From: JALZAH01 sp051000755
GTDB taxonomy: Bacteria > Actinomycetota > Acidimicrobiia > Acidimicrobiales > Palsa-688
Reading direction: 5' to 3'
Assembly: GCA_051000755.1 (NCBI GenBank)
Contig: JBPCNZ010000058.1
Span: 1-11,004, forward strand
Length of the DNA stretch: 11,004 nucleotides
How positions within the stretch are numbered: the first letter of the stretch is position 1; each line of letters starts with the position of its first letter. The position numbers and the translations under genes were made by a program. This document shows, piece by piece, positions 1 to 5,898 of the stretch. Under the pieces are notes generated by a model that worked only from the letters and a program-made list of their open reading frames with translations, searched no databases and had not been told where the DNA came from.

Positions 1-48
1 CGCCGCACCCGCCCCGGCCGGCGCCCGCCGCACCCGCCCCGGCCGGCG
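1..48. repeat. 25-bp-period tandem repeat at window edge, two copies visible
   Basis: The 23-bp unit at 1-23 recurs exactly at 26-48, a period of 25 bp. Each unit contains the palindromic core GGCCGG. The array may continue outside the window to the left. It lies just past the stop codon of the minus-strand reductase (stop at 53-55), so it sits in that gene's 3' region. No coding role is evident. It could be a C-rich low-complexity expansion or part of a terminator region. Confidence 0.8.
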
Positions 49-52
49 GGGC

Positions 53-511
53 TCAGGCGTCGAGGGCCAGGCCGGCGGCCACCGACGCCCCGAGCTCCCG
101 GCAGGCGGCCAGCTCGGGGGCGGCTACCGCACCGGTGACGACGACGGGAGCCTGGGCCTGTCGCCACCCCAACCCGGCGGTGATCTTCTCGAGAGCCCGC
201 AGGGCCCCGCCCGCGTCGTTGTCGCCGTGCAGCCACACCCCGAACGGCCGGCCCTTGGTCGCCTCCAGGCACGGGTAGTAGATCTGGTCGAAGAAATGCT
301 TGAGGGCCCCGGAGAGATAGCCGAGGTTGACGGGGCTGCCGAGGAGGAAGCCGTCGGCCGCGAGGACGTCGCTGGCCGTCGCTCCCAGGGCGGGCCGGAC
401 GACGACGTCGACACCCTCGATGGCCGGGTCGTTGGCTCCTTCGGTGACGGCCAGCTCCATGGCGTGCATGGCCGGCGACGGCGTGTGGTGCACGACCAGC
501 AGCGTGGGCAC
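53..511 (-). CDS. Flavodoxin-like NAD(P)H-dependent FMN reductase family protein
   Basis: This 152-residue protein has the flavodoxin-like fold of small FMN reductases and flavodoxins, which move electrons from NAD(P)H through bound FMN in the cytoplasm. The N-terminal strand LLVVHHTPSP (4-13) fits the first beta-strand and phosphate-binding loop. GSPVNLGYLSGALKHFFDQ (58-76) is the family hallmark, comparable to the usual GSPVYxGxxSGxLKxFFDR. I chose the GTG at 511 because the conserved fold begins right there and a TANNNT hexamer lies 6 nt upstream. An in-frame ATG at 544 would add 11 residues and overlap the divergent esterase start; the open frame extends further to 640 but looks non-native. 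The gene is divergent from the esterase with only 31 nt between start codons. The exact electron acceptor cannot be read from sequence. Confidence 0.82.
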   Translation of the reverse strand: MPTLLVVHHTPSPAMHAMELAVTEGANDPAIEGVDVVVRPALGATASDVLAADGFLLGSPVNLGYLSGALKHFFDQIYYPCLEATKGRPFGVWLHGDNDAGGALRALEKITAGLGWRQAQAPVVVTGAVAAPELAACRELGASVAAGLALDA

Positions 512-517
512 GAGGGC

Positions 518-523
518 AACGTA
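518..523 (-). promoter_or_regulatory. Candidate -10 element for the flavodoxin-like reductase (leaderless)
   Basis: Read on the minus strand this is TACGTT, a match to the actinobacterial -10 consensus TANNNT. Exactly 6 nt separate it from the GTG at 511. That spacing would put the transcription start at or next to the start codon, giving a leaderless mRNA. There is no convincing Shine-Dalgarno sequence before the GTG, which agrees. The promoter is inferred only. Confidence 0.45.
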
Positions 524-529
524 GCGTCC

Positions 530-535
530 TAGGTT
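530..535 (+). promoter_or_regulatory. Candidate -10 element for the esterase (leaderless)
   Basis: TAGGTT matches TANNNT and lies 7 nt before the ATG at 543. This again fits a leaderless start. It faces the minus-strand -10 at 518-523 with a gap of 6 nt, so the two polymerase footprints would overlap and the divergent promoters should compete. No clear -35 element is visible. The AGG within the same hexamer could alternatively act as a weak Shine-Dalgarno. Confidence 0.45.
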
Positions 536-542
536 GGCGACC

Positions 543-1481
543 ATGGCCCTGGACCCGCAGTTCCGCACCGTCCTCGACCGGATGGCGCAGATGGACGCGC
601 CGCCCCTGACCGGGGGGACTGCCGAACAGGCCCGGGCCAACTACCGGACCTTGGCCATGGCTCGGCGCAGCGACGATTACCGGCCCGAAGCGGTCGCCGC
701 CGTCACCGATGACCGTGTCGACGGACCCCTCGGCCCGGTGCCGGTGCGGGTGTACCGGCCTGAGGGGGGCGACGATCAGCCCGTCGTCACCTACCTCCAC
801 GGGGGTGGCTGGGTTGTCGGCGATATCGAGACCCACGATCCGGTCTGCCGGCGGATGGCCAACGCCGTGGGCGCCGTCGTCGTCTCGGTCGGCTACCACC
901 TGGCCCCCGAGCACCCCCACCCGGCGCCGCTCGAGGATGTGATGGCGGCGCTGCGGTGGACGGCCGCCACGTTCGGGGGTCGCCCCCTCGGCGTGGCCGG
1001 TGACAGCGCCGGTGCCTCCCTCGCCGCCGGCGCCGCAATGCGGGCGGCCCGAGGGCCGGACCCGTTGGACCTGGCGGCCCAGTTCCTGGCCTATCCGGCA
1101 GTGGACCCGGCCATGGGCTTCCCGTCGGTCCAGGCCAACGGGGAGGGCTACTTCCTCACCGGATCCGACATGGCTTGGTTCTGGCACCAGTACGCGCCCA
1201 CCCCCGAGGCCGCCTCCGACCTCGATGTCGCTCTGCTTCACGCTCCTGTGCCCGAGGGCCTCGCCCCGGCGATCATCGCCACCGCCGAATACGACCCCCT
1301 CCACGACGAGGGCGTGGCCTACGCCACCCACCTGGCCGACGCCGGTGTCCCAGTCGAACACGTCGAGGGCGACGGTCTGGTCCACGGGTTCCTGGCCTTT
1401 CTCGGCGTGGTCGACGGCGCCGACCGGTGCGGGTCGAGGGCGATGGCCGCATTCGCCCGTCTCTTGCGCGGCGACTCTTGA
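543..1481 (+). CDS. Alpha/beta hydrolase, HSL-type (family IV) carboxylesterase
   Basis: This 312-residue serine hydrolase probably cleaves short- to medium-chain acyl esters in the cytoplasm. Visible motifs in order are the oxyanion-hole motif HGGGW (86-90), the nucleophile elbow GDSAG (153-157, Ser155), the acid in EYDPLHDEG (Asp251) and the catalytic His in VHGF (His281). The order, spacing and length are those of the hormone-sensitive-lipase/NlhH (LipH) family. The start is the ATG at 543, since MALDPQFRTVLDRMA is a typical N-terminus of the family; an in-frame TTG at 534 is less likely. No signal peptide is present. Its stop codon overlaps the start of the nitrilase gene, so the two are probably co-translated. 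Natural substrate is unknown. Confidence 0.92.
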   Translation: MALDPQFRTVLDRMAQMDAPPLTGGTAEQARANYRTLAMARRSDDYRPEAVAAVTDDRVDGPLGPVPVRVYRPEGGDDQPVVTYLHGGGWVVGDIETHDPVCRRMANAVGAVVVSVGYHLAPEHPHPAPLEDVMAALRWTAATFGGRPLGVAGDSAGASLAAGAAMRAARGPDPLDLAAQFLAYPAVDPAMGFPSVQANGEGYFLTGSDMAWFWHQYAPTPEAASDLDVALLHAPVPEGLAPAIIATAEYDPLHDEGVAYATHLADAGVPVEHVEGDGLVHGFLAFLGVVDGADRCGSRAMAAFARLLRGDS

Positions 1482-2281
1482 GAATTGCTCGGATCCAGGT
1501 CGCCAGCCCAGACGAGGAGAGTGTGGTGGCGCGCCGCCAACGGGTGACAACCATGGTTGTGGCGGCGGCCGGTGCTGACCTGATCACCCTTCCGGAGCTG
1601 TGGGCTCCGGGGTATTTCGCCTTCGACCAGTACACGGAGCGGGCCGAAGCTCTCGAGGGTCCCACCGTCGCGGCCGGCTGCGAGTGGGCCCGGGCCCTCG
1701 GCACCTGGATCCATCTGGGCAGCATCGTCGAAGCCAGCACGAGCGGCGACGGCGGGCTGCACAACACGGCTGTCCTGATCGACCCCGCCGGCAGGGTGAC
1801 CCACACGTACCGGAAGGTCCACGTGTTCGGCCTCGGGTCCCTCGAGGCCCAGCTGCTCCTACCGGGTGACTCGGTGAGCGTCACGTCGAGCCCCCTCGGG
1901 GAGACGGGGGCGACCACGTGTTACGACCTGCGGTTCCCCGAGCTGTGGCGCACCCTGGTCGATGCCGGCGCCGAGTCGGTGATCGTGCCCGCGGCGTGGC
2001 CGGCCGCCCGACTTGACCACTGGCGTCTCCTGAGCGCTGCCCGGGCGGTGGAGCAACAGGTGATCGTCGTGGCCACCAACGCCACCGGCGAGCATGGCGG
2101 GGTGGCCATCGCCGGCCACAGTCGGGTGATCGGCCCGTGGGGCGACGTCATCGCCGAGGCCGGCGTCGACGAGGGGATCACCTGGGCTGAGGTGGACCCC
2201 GCCGCCCCCGCCGAGGTCCGGGCCCGGTTCCCGGTGCTGGCCGACCGCCGGGCCGGGGGGATCAGGATCGACCGGGGCTGA
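1478..2281 (+). CDS. Carbon-nitrogen hydrolase (nitrilase superfamily, Nit2/omega-amidase-like)
   Basis: The 267-residue protein carries the complete nitrilase-superfamily triad: Glu40 in TLPELW, Lys113 in YRKVHVF and Cys148 in CYDLRFPELW. This set hydrolyses amides or related C-N bonds. The CYDLRFPE context is closest to the Nit/omega-amidase branch, which uses 2-oxo amides such as alpha-ketoglutaramate; that substrate is an inference. The start is TTG at 1478, giving MRIARIQVAS, the standard family opening with the first beta-strand. It overlaps the esterase stop as TTGA (1478-1481), so translation is likely coupled. The open frame continues upstream to 1175 only because of high GC. No terminator is obvious after the stop; the gap to 2352 is C-rich and ends convergent with the next gene. 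Confidence 0.9.
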   Translation: MRIARIQVASPDEESVVARRQRVTTMVVAAAGADLITLPELWAPGYFAFDQYTERAEALEGPTVAAGCEWARALGTWIHLGSIVEASTSGDGGLHNTAVLIDPAGRVTHTYRKVHVFGLGSLEAQLLLPGDSVSVTSSPLGETGATTCYDLRFPELWRTLVDAGAESVIVPAAWPAARLDHWRLLSAARAVEQQVIVVATNATGEHGGVAIAGHSRVIGPWGDVIAEAGVDEGITWAEVDPAAPAEVRARFPVLADRRAGGIRIDRG

Positions 2282-2352
2282 GGCCCGGAGCCCGCCGCCG
2301 TCCGCCTGCCTCCCCCAGCCCGTCCGCCGCCGCCCGTCCGCCGGCTGCCGCG

Positions 2353-2712
2353 TCAGGTCTCGAACCAGACCGTCTTGCCGCCCGGCTGAGGCTCGCATCC
2401 CCACCGGTGGGCCAGGGCCAGCACCATCAGCATGCCCCGCCCGCAGGTGGCGTGCTCGGAGCCGGGCAGGTCGGAGACGGGCGGCGCAGGGTCGTCATCG
2501 GTGACCGCCACCCGTACCCTCTCGGGTGCGACCGTGCTCACCGTGACGGTGTAGGGGGTTCGGGCGTGCAAGACGGCGTTGGTGGCCAACTCCGAGACGA
2601 GCAGCAACGAGTCGCCTTCGGGGACTGACCAGGCGTCCAGCGTGGACCGGACGAGACGCCGTGCGTCCTTCACCGTGCACGCCACCGGTTGAAAGCGGTG
2701 TTCGACGCGCAT
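2353..2712 (-). CDS. RsbW-like HATPase_c protein (anti-sigma factor / serine kinase fold)
   Basis: A 119-residue stand-alone GHKL ATPase domain of the HATPase_c_2 type common in actinobacteria. The N box is ELATNAVLHA (41-50, with Glu41 and Asn45), the G1 box is TDDDP (71-75) and the G2 region is GRGMLMV (91-97). The C-terminal GKTVWFE (112-118) is also typical. Relatives bind ATP and sequester or phosphorylate anti-sigma antagonists; many orphan copies have unknown targets. No sigma factor or STAS antagonist gene lies in this window. The ATG at 2712 begins 29 nt after the phzF stop codon, so the two may be one transcript. A TATCTA six bases before the ATG could be a poor -10; no Shine-Dalgarno is clear. 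Confidence 0.88.
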   Translation of the reverse strand: MRVEHRFQPVACTVKDARRLVRSTLDAWSVPEGDSLLLVSELATNAVLHARTPYTVTVSTVAPERVRVAVTDDDPAPPVSDLPGSEHATCGRGMLMVLALAHRWGCEPQPGGKTVWFET

Positions 2713-2741
2713 GGGCGGTAGATACCCCAATGGTGGACTTG

Positions 2742-3629
2742 TCAAGCGCCCCGGGGCGGTGAGGACAGGAGCTCGCCGCGCACCACGGTGACGGCGCTCC
2801 CGGCGATGCCGATCCGGTCGTCGCCCACCTCGACCCAGAGCCACCCCGTCCGGGGGGAGGCCTGCTCGACCTCGAAGGTGGTCCGTCCCGTCCGGGCCTG
2901 CCACCACGGCCCGGCGGCGCACTGGGCGGAGCCGGTGGTGGGGTCCTCGTCGATGCCGGCATTGGGCGCGAAGTAGCGCATCAGGTAGTCGGGACCGGAG
3001 CCGGAGCCGGAGCCGGCGCCGGCGCTGGTGGCGATGACCCCTTGAAAGGGGAGGGCGGCCACGGCGGGGATGTCGGGGGCGAGCGCCCGCAGGACCGCCG
3101 GGTCGGCCACCTCGACGAGCAGGTTGGGGCCGTAGGCGGCGGCGTCGACGACCGACGCGCCCAGAGCGGCGCCGGCGGCGACCACGATGGCGGGATCGGC
3201 CGGCCCGGCCACGGAGGCGGGGAAGTCCAGACGGATGCGCGCCCCCTCCGCCCCCTCCGCCCCCTCCGCCCCCTCTGCCTCCGCCGCCCCAACCGCCTCC
3301 GCCTGGAGATCGCCGCTGGCGGTCAGGAAGGTGAGCGGCTCGGTGTCGTTGACGCCCCGCTCCCGCCACAGCACATGGGCGGTGGCCAGGGTGGCGTGGC
3401 CGCACAGATCCATCTCCACCGTCGGGGTGAACCACCGGAGGCGGAGCGCGCCGGTCTCGGGCCAGCAGAAGGCGGTCTCCGCAAGGTTCATCTCCGCGGC
3501 TACACCGGCCATCCACGACTCGGGCGGTGCCGTTTCGAGCAGGCACACGGCGGCGGGATTGCCGGCGAAGGGCCGGTCGGTGAACGCATCGACCTGGTAG
3601 AGGGGCACGCCTTGTTCCATGGCCGCCAT
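2742..3629 (-). CDS. PhzF-family isomerase/epimerase-like protein
   Basis: At 295 residues this fits the PhzF / diaminopimelate-epimerase fold family. Motifs are LYQVDAFTDRPFAGNPAAV (10-28), NLAETAF with the putative catalytic Glu51, MDLCGHATLATAHVL (73-87, His78), GPNLLVEV (167-174) and EDPTTGSAQCA (228-238, Asp229). Glu51, His78 and Asp229 appear to match Glu45, His74 and Asp208 of Pseudomonas PhzF. No other phenazine genes are nearby, so the substrate is unknown and phenazine synthesis should not be assumed. Two low-complexity insertions, an EGA run (117-130) and a GS run (206-212), sit in non-conserved loops. The ATG at 3629 is chosen; an ATG at 3620 (MEQGVPLYQ) is equally possible. Neither has a good ribosome site. 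Confidence 0.88.
   Translation of the reverse strand: MAAMEQGVPLYQVDAFTDRPFAGNPAAVCLLETAPPESWMAGVAAEMNLAETAFCWPETGALRLRWFTPTVEMDLCGHATLATAHVLWRERGVNDTEPLTFLTASGDLQAEAVGAAEAEGAEGAEGAEGARIRLDFPASVAGPADPAIVVAAGAALGASVVDAAAYGPNLLVEVADPAVLRALAPDIPAVAALPFQGVIATSAGAGSGSGSGPDYLMRYFAPNAGIDEDPTTGSAQCAAGPWWQARTGRTTFEVEQASPRTGWLWVEVGDDRIGIAGSAVTVVRGELLSSPPRGA
2995..3024. repeat. Hexamer tandem repeat inside phzF
   Basis: Three perfect CCGGAG units (2995-3012) are followed by two CCGGCG variants (3013-3024). Because the unit is 6 bp the reading frame is kept, giving a Gly-Ser / Gly-Ala stretch around residues 203-212 of the PhzF-like protein. It looks like replication slippage in a tolerant loop. Confidence 0.85.
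3241..3276. repeat. 9-bp in-frame tandem repeat inside phzF
   Basis: Four copies of GCCCCCTCC, the last with one change (GCCCCCTCT), lie end to end. On the coding strand they give a repeated Glu-Gly-Ala tripeptide in residues 117-130. Related GCC/TCC triplets continue to about 3290. The unit is a multiple of three, so copy-number change would alter only loop length. Confidence 0.9.
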
Positions 3630-3649
3630 GGTGGCACCGACGGGCCCGC

Positions 3650-3676
3650 GGCACCGTGGGACGGGGCACCGTGGGA
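3650..3676. repeat. Direct repeats between divergent phzF and tlpA-like genes
   Basis: GGCACCGTGGGA occurs at 3650-3661 and again at 3665-3676, spaced 15 bp start to start. A shorter GGCACCG lies at 3633-3639, next to the phzF start. All sit in the 60-nt gap between two divergent genes, where a regulator could bind. They could equally be slippage products. No regulator gene is adjacent. Confidence 0.6.
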
Positions 3677-3689
3677 ACATCGGGGGGCG

Positions 3690-4223
3690 ATGACCGCCGC
3701 CCCGTCCACGTCCCGGCGAACCTGGGCGGCCGCGGGTGTGGCCATCGCTGCCGTGGTGGTGGTGGTCGCCGCCGCCGTGGTCGGGTTCACCACCACTGGC
3801 GGGTCGAGGGCGTCGGGACCAGTGGTCGGCCGGACCGCACCGGCGTGGTCGGGGACGACTCTCGACGGGTCCACCCTGTCGTCGGTGTCGGAGCGCGGCC
3901 ACTGGGTCATTCTCAACTTCTTCGCCACGTGGTGCGGGCCGTGCCAACGCGAGACGCCCCAGCTGGAGGCGTTTGCTGCCGGTGGGCGGGCCCGGGTGGT
4001 CGGTGTGGTGTACCGGGACTCGGCGTCTGCGGCCCGGGGCTTCGTCCGGAGTCACCACGTCACCTGGGACCTGATCGGTGACGGCGCCGGATCCGTCGGC
4101 AATGACTACCGGGTGGAAGGCCTGCCCGTGTCGTTCGTGATCGACCCCCAGGGGAGGCTGGTCAAACAGCTCTTCGGGGGCGTCACCACGACCGCCCTCG
4201 ACGCCGCCATCCCGCCGACCTGA
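3690..4223 (+). CDS. Membrane-anchored TlpA/ResA-like thioredoxin-fold protein
   Basis: This 177-residue protein has an N-terminal membrane anchor (hydrophobic 13-32, after Arg9-Arg10) and an extracytoplasmic thioredoxin domain. The active site is FFATWCGPC (77-85) with both cysteines present, and the cis-proline loop is EGLPVSFVID (143-152, Pro146). Relatives reduce disulfides outside the membrane, for example in cytochrome c maturation or oxidative protein repair. No ccm/res or ccdA gene is in the window, so the partner is unknown. The ATG at 3690 is preceded by a G-run (3682-3687) that may serve as the ribosome site, though it sits very close. The frame upstream of 3690 is open only because it runs antisense to phzF. 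Two hairpins follow the stop closely. Confidence 0.9.
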   Translation: MTAAPSTSRRTWAAAGVAIAAVVVVVAAAVVGFTTTGGSRASGPVVGRTAPAWSGTTLDGSTLSSVSERGHWVILNFFATWCGPCQRETPQLEAFAAGGRARVVGVVYRDSASAARGFVRSHHVTWDLIGDGAGSVGNDYRVEGLPVSFVIDPQGRLVKQLFGGVTTTALDAAIPPT

Positions 4224-4232
4224 GCCCGGACA

Positions 4233-4263
4233 CACTGATGGCGCCCCGAGGGCGCCATCAGTG
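4233..4263 (+). terminator. Perfect 14-bp stem-loop after the TlpA-like gene
   Basis: Arms at 4233-4246 and 4250-4263 are exact reverse complements, with a three-base loop (4247-4249, CGA). The hairpin begins 10 nt after the TlpA-like stop codon. It lacks a T-run of its own, as is common for actinobacterial terminators, and leads directly into a second hairpin. Confidence 0.8.
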
Positions 4264-4300
4264 GAGCGGTCCGAGCGGCGGATCTCGATACCGCTCTTTT
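4264..4300 (+). terminator. Second hairpin with short T-run, adjoining the first
   Basis: The outer stem pairs GAGCGGT (4264-4270) with ACCGCTC (4290-4296). An inner stem pairs CGAG (4272-4275) with CTCG (4284-4287). TTTT follows at 4297-4300, giving an intrinsic-terminator shape. It starts on the base after the first hairpin ends, so the two form a tandem terminator, or this one is an attenuator at the front of the slipin leader. Confidence 0.6.
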
Positions 4301-4420
4301 ACTGGAGTAGGTGGCGGGTTCCCACTCCAGACCTTACAAATATATCCGCTGCGAGCAAGATCATGTTAGTCGCTCCCTGTGACGTCCGTCCCAGCCAACG
4401 TGCACGAGGTGACTTGCTGA
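4301..4420 (+). promoter_or_regulatory. Low-GC leader region upstream of the slipin gene
   Basis: This 120-nt gap is clearly richer in A and T than the rest of the window, for example around 4334-4350 and 4365-4375. It contains a 7-bp stem (4302-4308 with 4324-4330, CTGGAGT/ACTCCAG). The slipin promoter probably lies here, but I cannot assign -35 and -10 boxes with confidence. No open reading frame in it looks real. Confidence 0.4.
4406..4412 (+). promoter_or_regulatory. Strong Shine-Dalgarno of the slipin gene
   Basis: GAGGTGA lies 8 nt before the ATG at 4421 and complements the 16S rRNA 3' end well. It decides the start against the in-frame ATG at 4436. Confidence 0.8.
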
Positions 4421-5263
4421 ATGATACTCACATCCATGCTGTCCTCGTCGAGCGCGTCCGCAACTATTCAGGGTTCCGTCATCGCCACCATCGTGATCGT
4501 TCTGCTTGTCCTGATTGCGGTTGCGGTGCGAGCCACCTTGATCGTCGTAACCGAGTACTCACGCGCCGTCCTGTTCCGTTTCGGCAAGGTCATCGGCCAG
4601 CCTCGGGGCCCGGGATTGGTCCGGAGGATCCCCCTCGTCGACCGGGTGGTCAAGGTCAACCTGCGGGTCGAAGTCATCGACATACCGTCCCAGAACGTCA
4701 TCACCCAGGACAACGTGACCATCGCCGTCGACGCCGTCGTCTACTTCCAGGTCGTCGACCCGGTGCGGGCCGTGATCGGCGTGGACAACTTCCGCTTCGC
4801 CAGCCAGCGCATCGCCATGACCAGCCTGCGCTCGATCATCGGCCGCTACGAGCTCGACAGCCTCCTGGCCCACCGGGAGGACGTGAACGCCGAGCTCCGG
4901 GCGACGATCGCCCGCAGCACCACCGAGTGGGGCGTGGATGTCCGCCAGGTCGAGGTGCGCGACATCCAGTTGCCCCCCGAGCTGCTCCGGGCCATGGCCC
5001 GCCAGGCGGAGGCCGAACGCGAACGCCGGGCCAAGGTCATTGCCGCCACCGGTGAGCTGCAGGCCAGCGTCGAGCTGGGGGAGGCCGCCGACAAGCTGAC
5101 TGCCAGCCCTGGCGCCCTGCAGCTGCGGACGCTCCAGACCCTCGCCGAGATCGCCACCGAGAAGAACTCGACCCTGGTCTTCCCGATCCCTGTCGAGCTC
5201 TTCGAGGTCTTCAGCCGGAGCCTGGGGCGCGGTCCGAGTGGGTCTCGCGAGCCGGAGGAGTAG
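4421..5263 (+). CDS. Slipin / stomatin-like SPFH (band 7) membrane protein
   Basis: This 280-residue protein has an N-terminal transmembrane helix (about 19-40), then an SPFH/band 7 domain (about 41-190). Landmarks are VTEYSRAVLFRFGKVIG (43-59), GPGLVRRIPLVDRVVKVNLR (63-82), SQNVITQDNVTIAVDAVVYFQV (90-111) and TEWGVDVRQVEVRDIQLPPEL (168-188). A charged, probably coiled segment (190-225) and the slipin tail LVFPIPVEL (252-260) follow. Slipins oligomerise in the membrane and organise microdomains or modulate membrane proteases. They are often paired with an NfeD-like gene, which is absent here; the partner is an HD-domain gene starting 2 nt after the stop codon. The start is set by the strong ribosome site at 4406-4412. 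Confidence 0.93.
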   Translation: MILTSMLSSSSASATIQGSVIATIVIVLLVLIAVAVRATLIVVTEYSRAVLFRFGKVIGQPRGPGLVRRIPLVDRVVKVNLRVEVIDIPSQNVITQDNVTIAVDAVVYFQVVDPVRAVIGVDNFRFASQRIAMTSLRSIIGRYELDSLLAHREDVNAELRATIARSTTEWGVDVRQVEVRDIQLPPELLRAMARQAEAERERRAKVIAATGELQASVELGEAADKLTASPGALQLRTLQTLAEIATEKNSTLVFPIPVELFEVFSRSLGRGPSGSREPEE

Positions 5264-5265
5264 GC

Positions 5266-5889
5266 GTGCAGCACGATCCCCTGGCCGGCGTCGACGTCGG
5301 CGACCGCCTGGCCCGCCAACTGGCGTTCTGCCTGGAGATCGACAAGGTCAAGGCGGTCATGCGCCGCAACACCCTGACCGACGCCAGCCGGCCCGAAGGC
5401 GACGCCGAGCACCAGTGGCATCTGGCCGTCATGGCCCTGATCCTGGCCGAATACGCCGCCCGTCCCGTCGACGTGGCCCGCGTGGTGGCCATGGTCCTCA
5501 CCCACGACCTGGTGGAGATCGACGCCGGCGACGCCTACATCTACGACCCGGTGGCCCGAGCCGCGGCCGCAGCCAAGGAAGAAGCGGCGGCGGAGCGGAT
5601 CTTCGGCCTGTTGCCCGCCGACCAGGGCCAGTGGTTGCGGGGTCTGTGGGACGAGTTCGAGGCCAACGGCACCGACGACGCCCGCTTCGCCCGGGCCCTG
5701 GACCGGATCCAGCCCATGTTGCAAAACGCGGCGTCCGGTGGCGTCAGCTGGACCAGCCACGCCATCCACGCCGGTCAGGTCACCGACATCATGGCCGAGG
5801 TCGGGCCGGAGGCGCCGGCCCTCCACGAACTGGTGCTGAAGATGCTCGACCGGCTCGTCGACGACGGGATCCTGCTCGCCGCCCCCTGA
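5266..5889 (+). CDS. HD-domain phosphohydrolase (YfbR/HDDC2-like)
   Basis: This 207-residue metal-dependent phosphohydrolase has the HD ligand set H...HD...D: His49 (EHQWH), His80-Asp81 (THDLVEIDAGD) and Asp146 (ALDRIQP). Gly88-Asp89 and the DxxxID spacing are typical of the HD_3 group, which includes the 5'-deoxynucleotidase YfbR and human HDDC2. A nucleoside monophosphate is therefore the likely substrate type; this is inference from family. The GTG start at 5266 has GGAGGAG (5254-5260) 5 nt upstream, inside the end of the slipin gene. The genes are separated by 2 nt and surely co-transcribed. A link between slipin and nucleotidase function is not established. The 3' end is nearly back to back with the oxidoreductase on the other strand. 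Confidence 0.88.
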   Translation: MQHDPLAGVDVGDRLARQLAFCLEIDKVKAVMRRNTLTDASRPEGDAEHQWHLAVMALILAEYAARPVDVARVVAMVLTHDLVEIDAGDAYIYDPVARAAAAAKEEAAAERIFGLLPADQGQWLRGLWDEFEANGTDDARFARALDRIQPMLQNAASGGVSWTSHAIHAGQVTDIMAEVGPEAPALHELVLKMLDRLVDDGILLAAP

Positions 5890-5898
5890 GGAGCTCAG
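5886..5898. other. Inverted repeat spanning two convergent stop codons
   Basis: CTGAG-GAG-CTCAG is a perfect 5-bp inverted repeat. It contains the stop codon of the HD gene (5887-5889) and the stop of the oxidoreductase (5895-5897 on the minus strand), which are separated by 5 bp. It is too weak to be a strong terminator by itself, yet no other terminator exists between these convergent genes. Confidence 0.6.

Noticed and set aside
2282..2352. C-rich repeats (GCCCGTCCGCCG twice, 14-bp period) between convergent genes
   Set aside because: Low-complexity GC-rich spacer with no stem strong enough to call a terminator and no conserved element that I can identify.
2742..3629. Phenazine biosynthesis locus
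   Set aside because: Only a PhzF-family protein is present. The family is broad, and none of phzA/B/C/D/E/G is nearby.
2353..3669. Long minus-strand frame that would fuse the HATPase_c protein to an N-terminal extension
   Set aside because: The extension is Arg/Gly-rich out-of-frame translation of phzF. The HATPase domain begins properly at the ATG at 2712.
4262..4332. tRNA-Ser-like fragment (TCCGAGCGGC and GGGTTCCC)
   Set aside because: No acceptor stem closes, the T-arm does not pair, and the bases are better used in two terminator-like hairpins.
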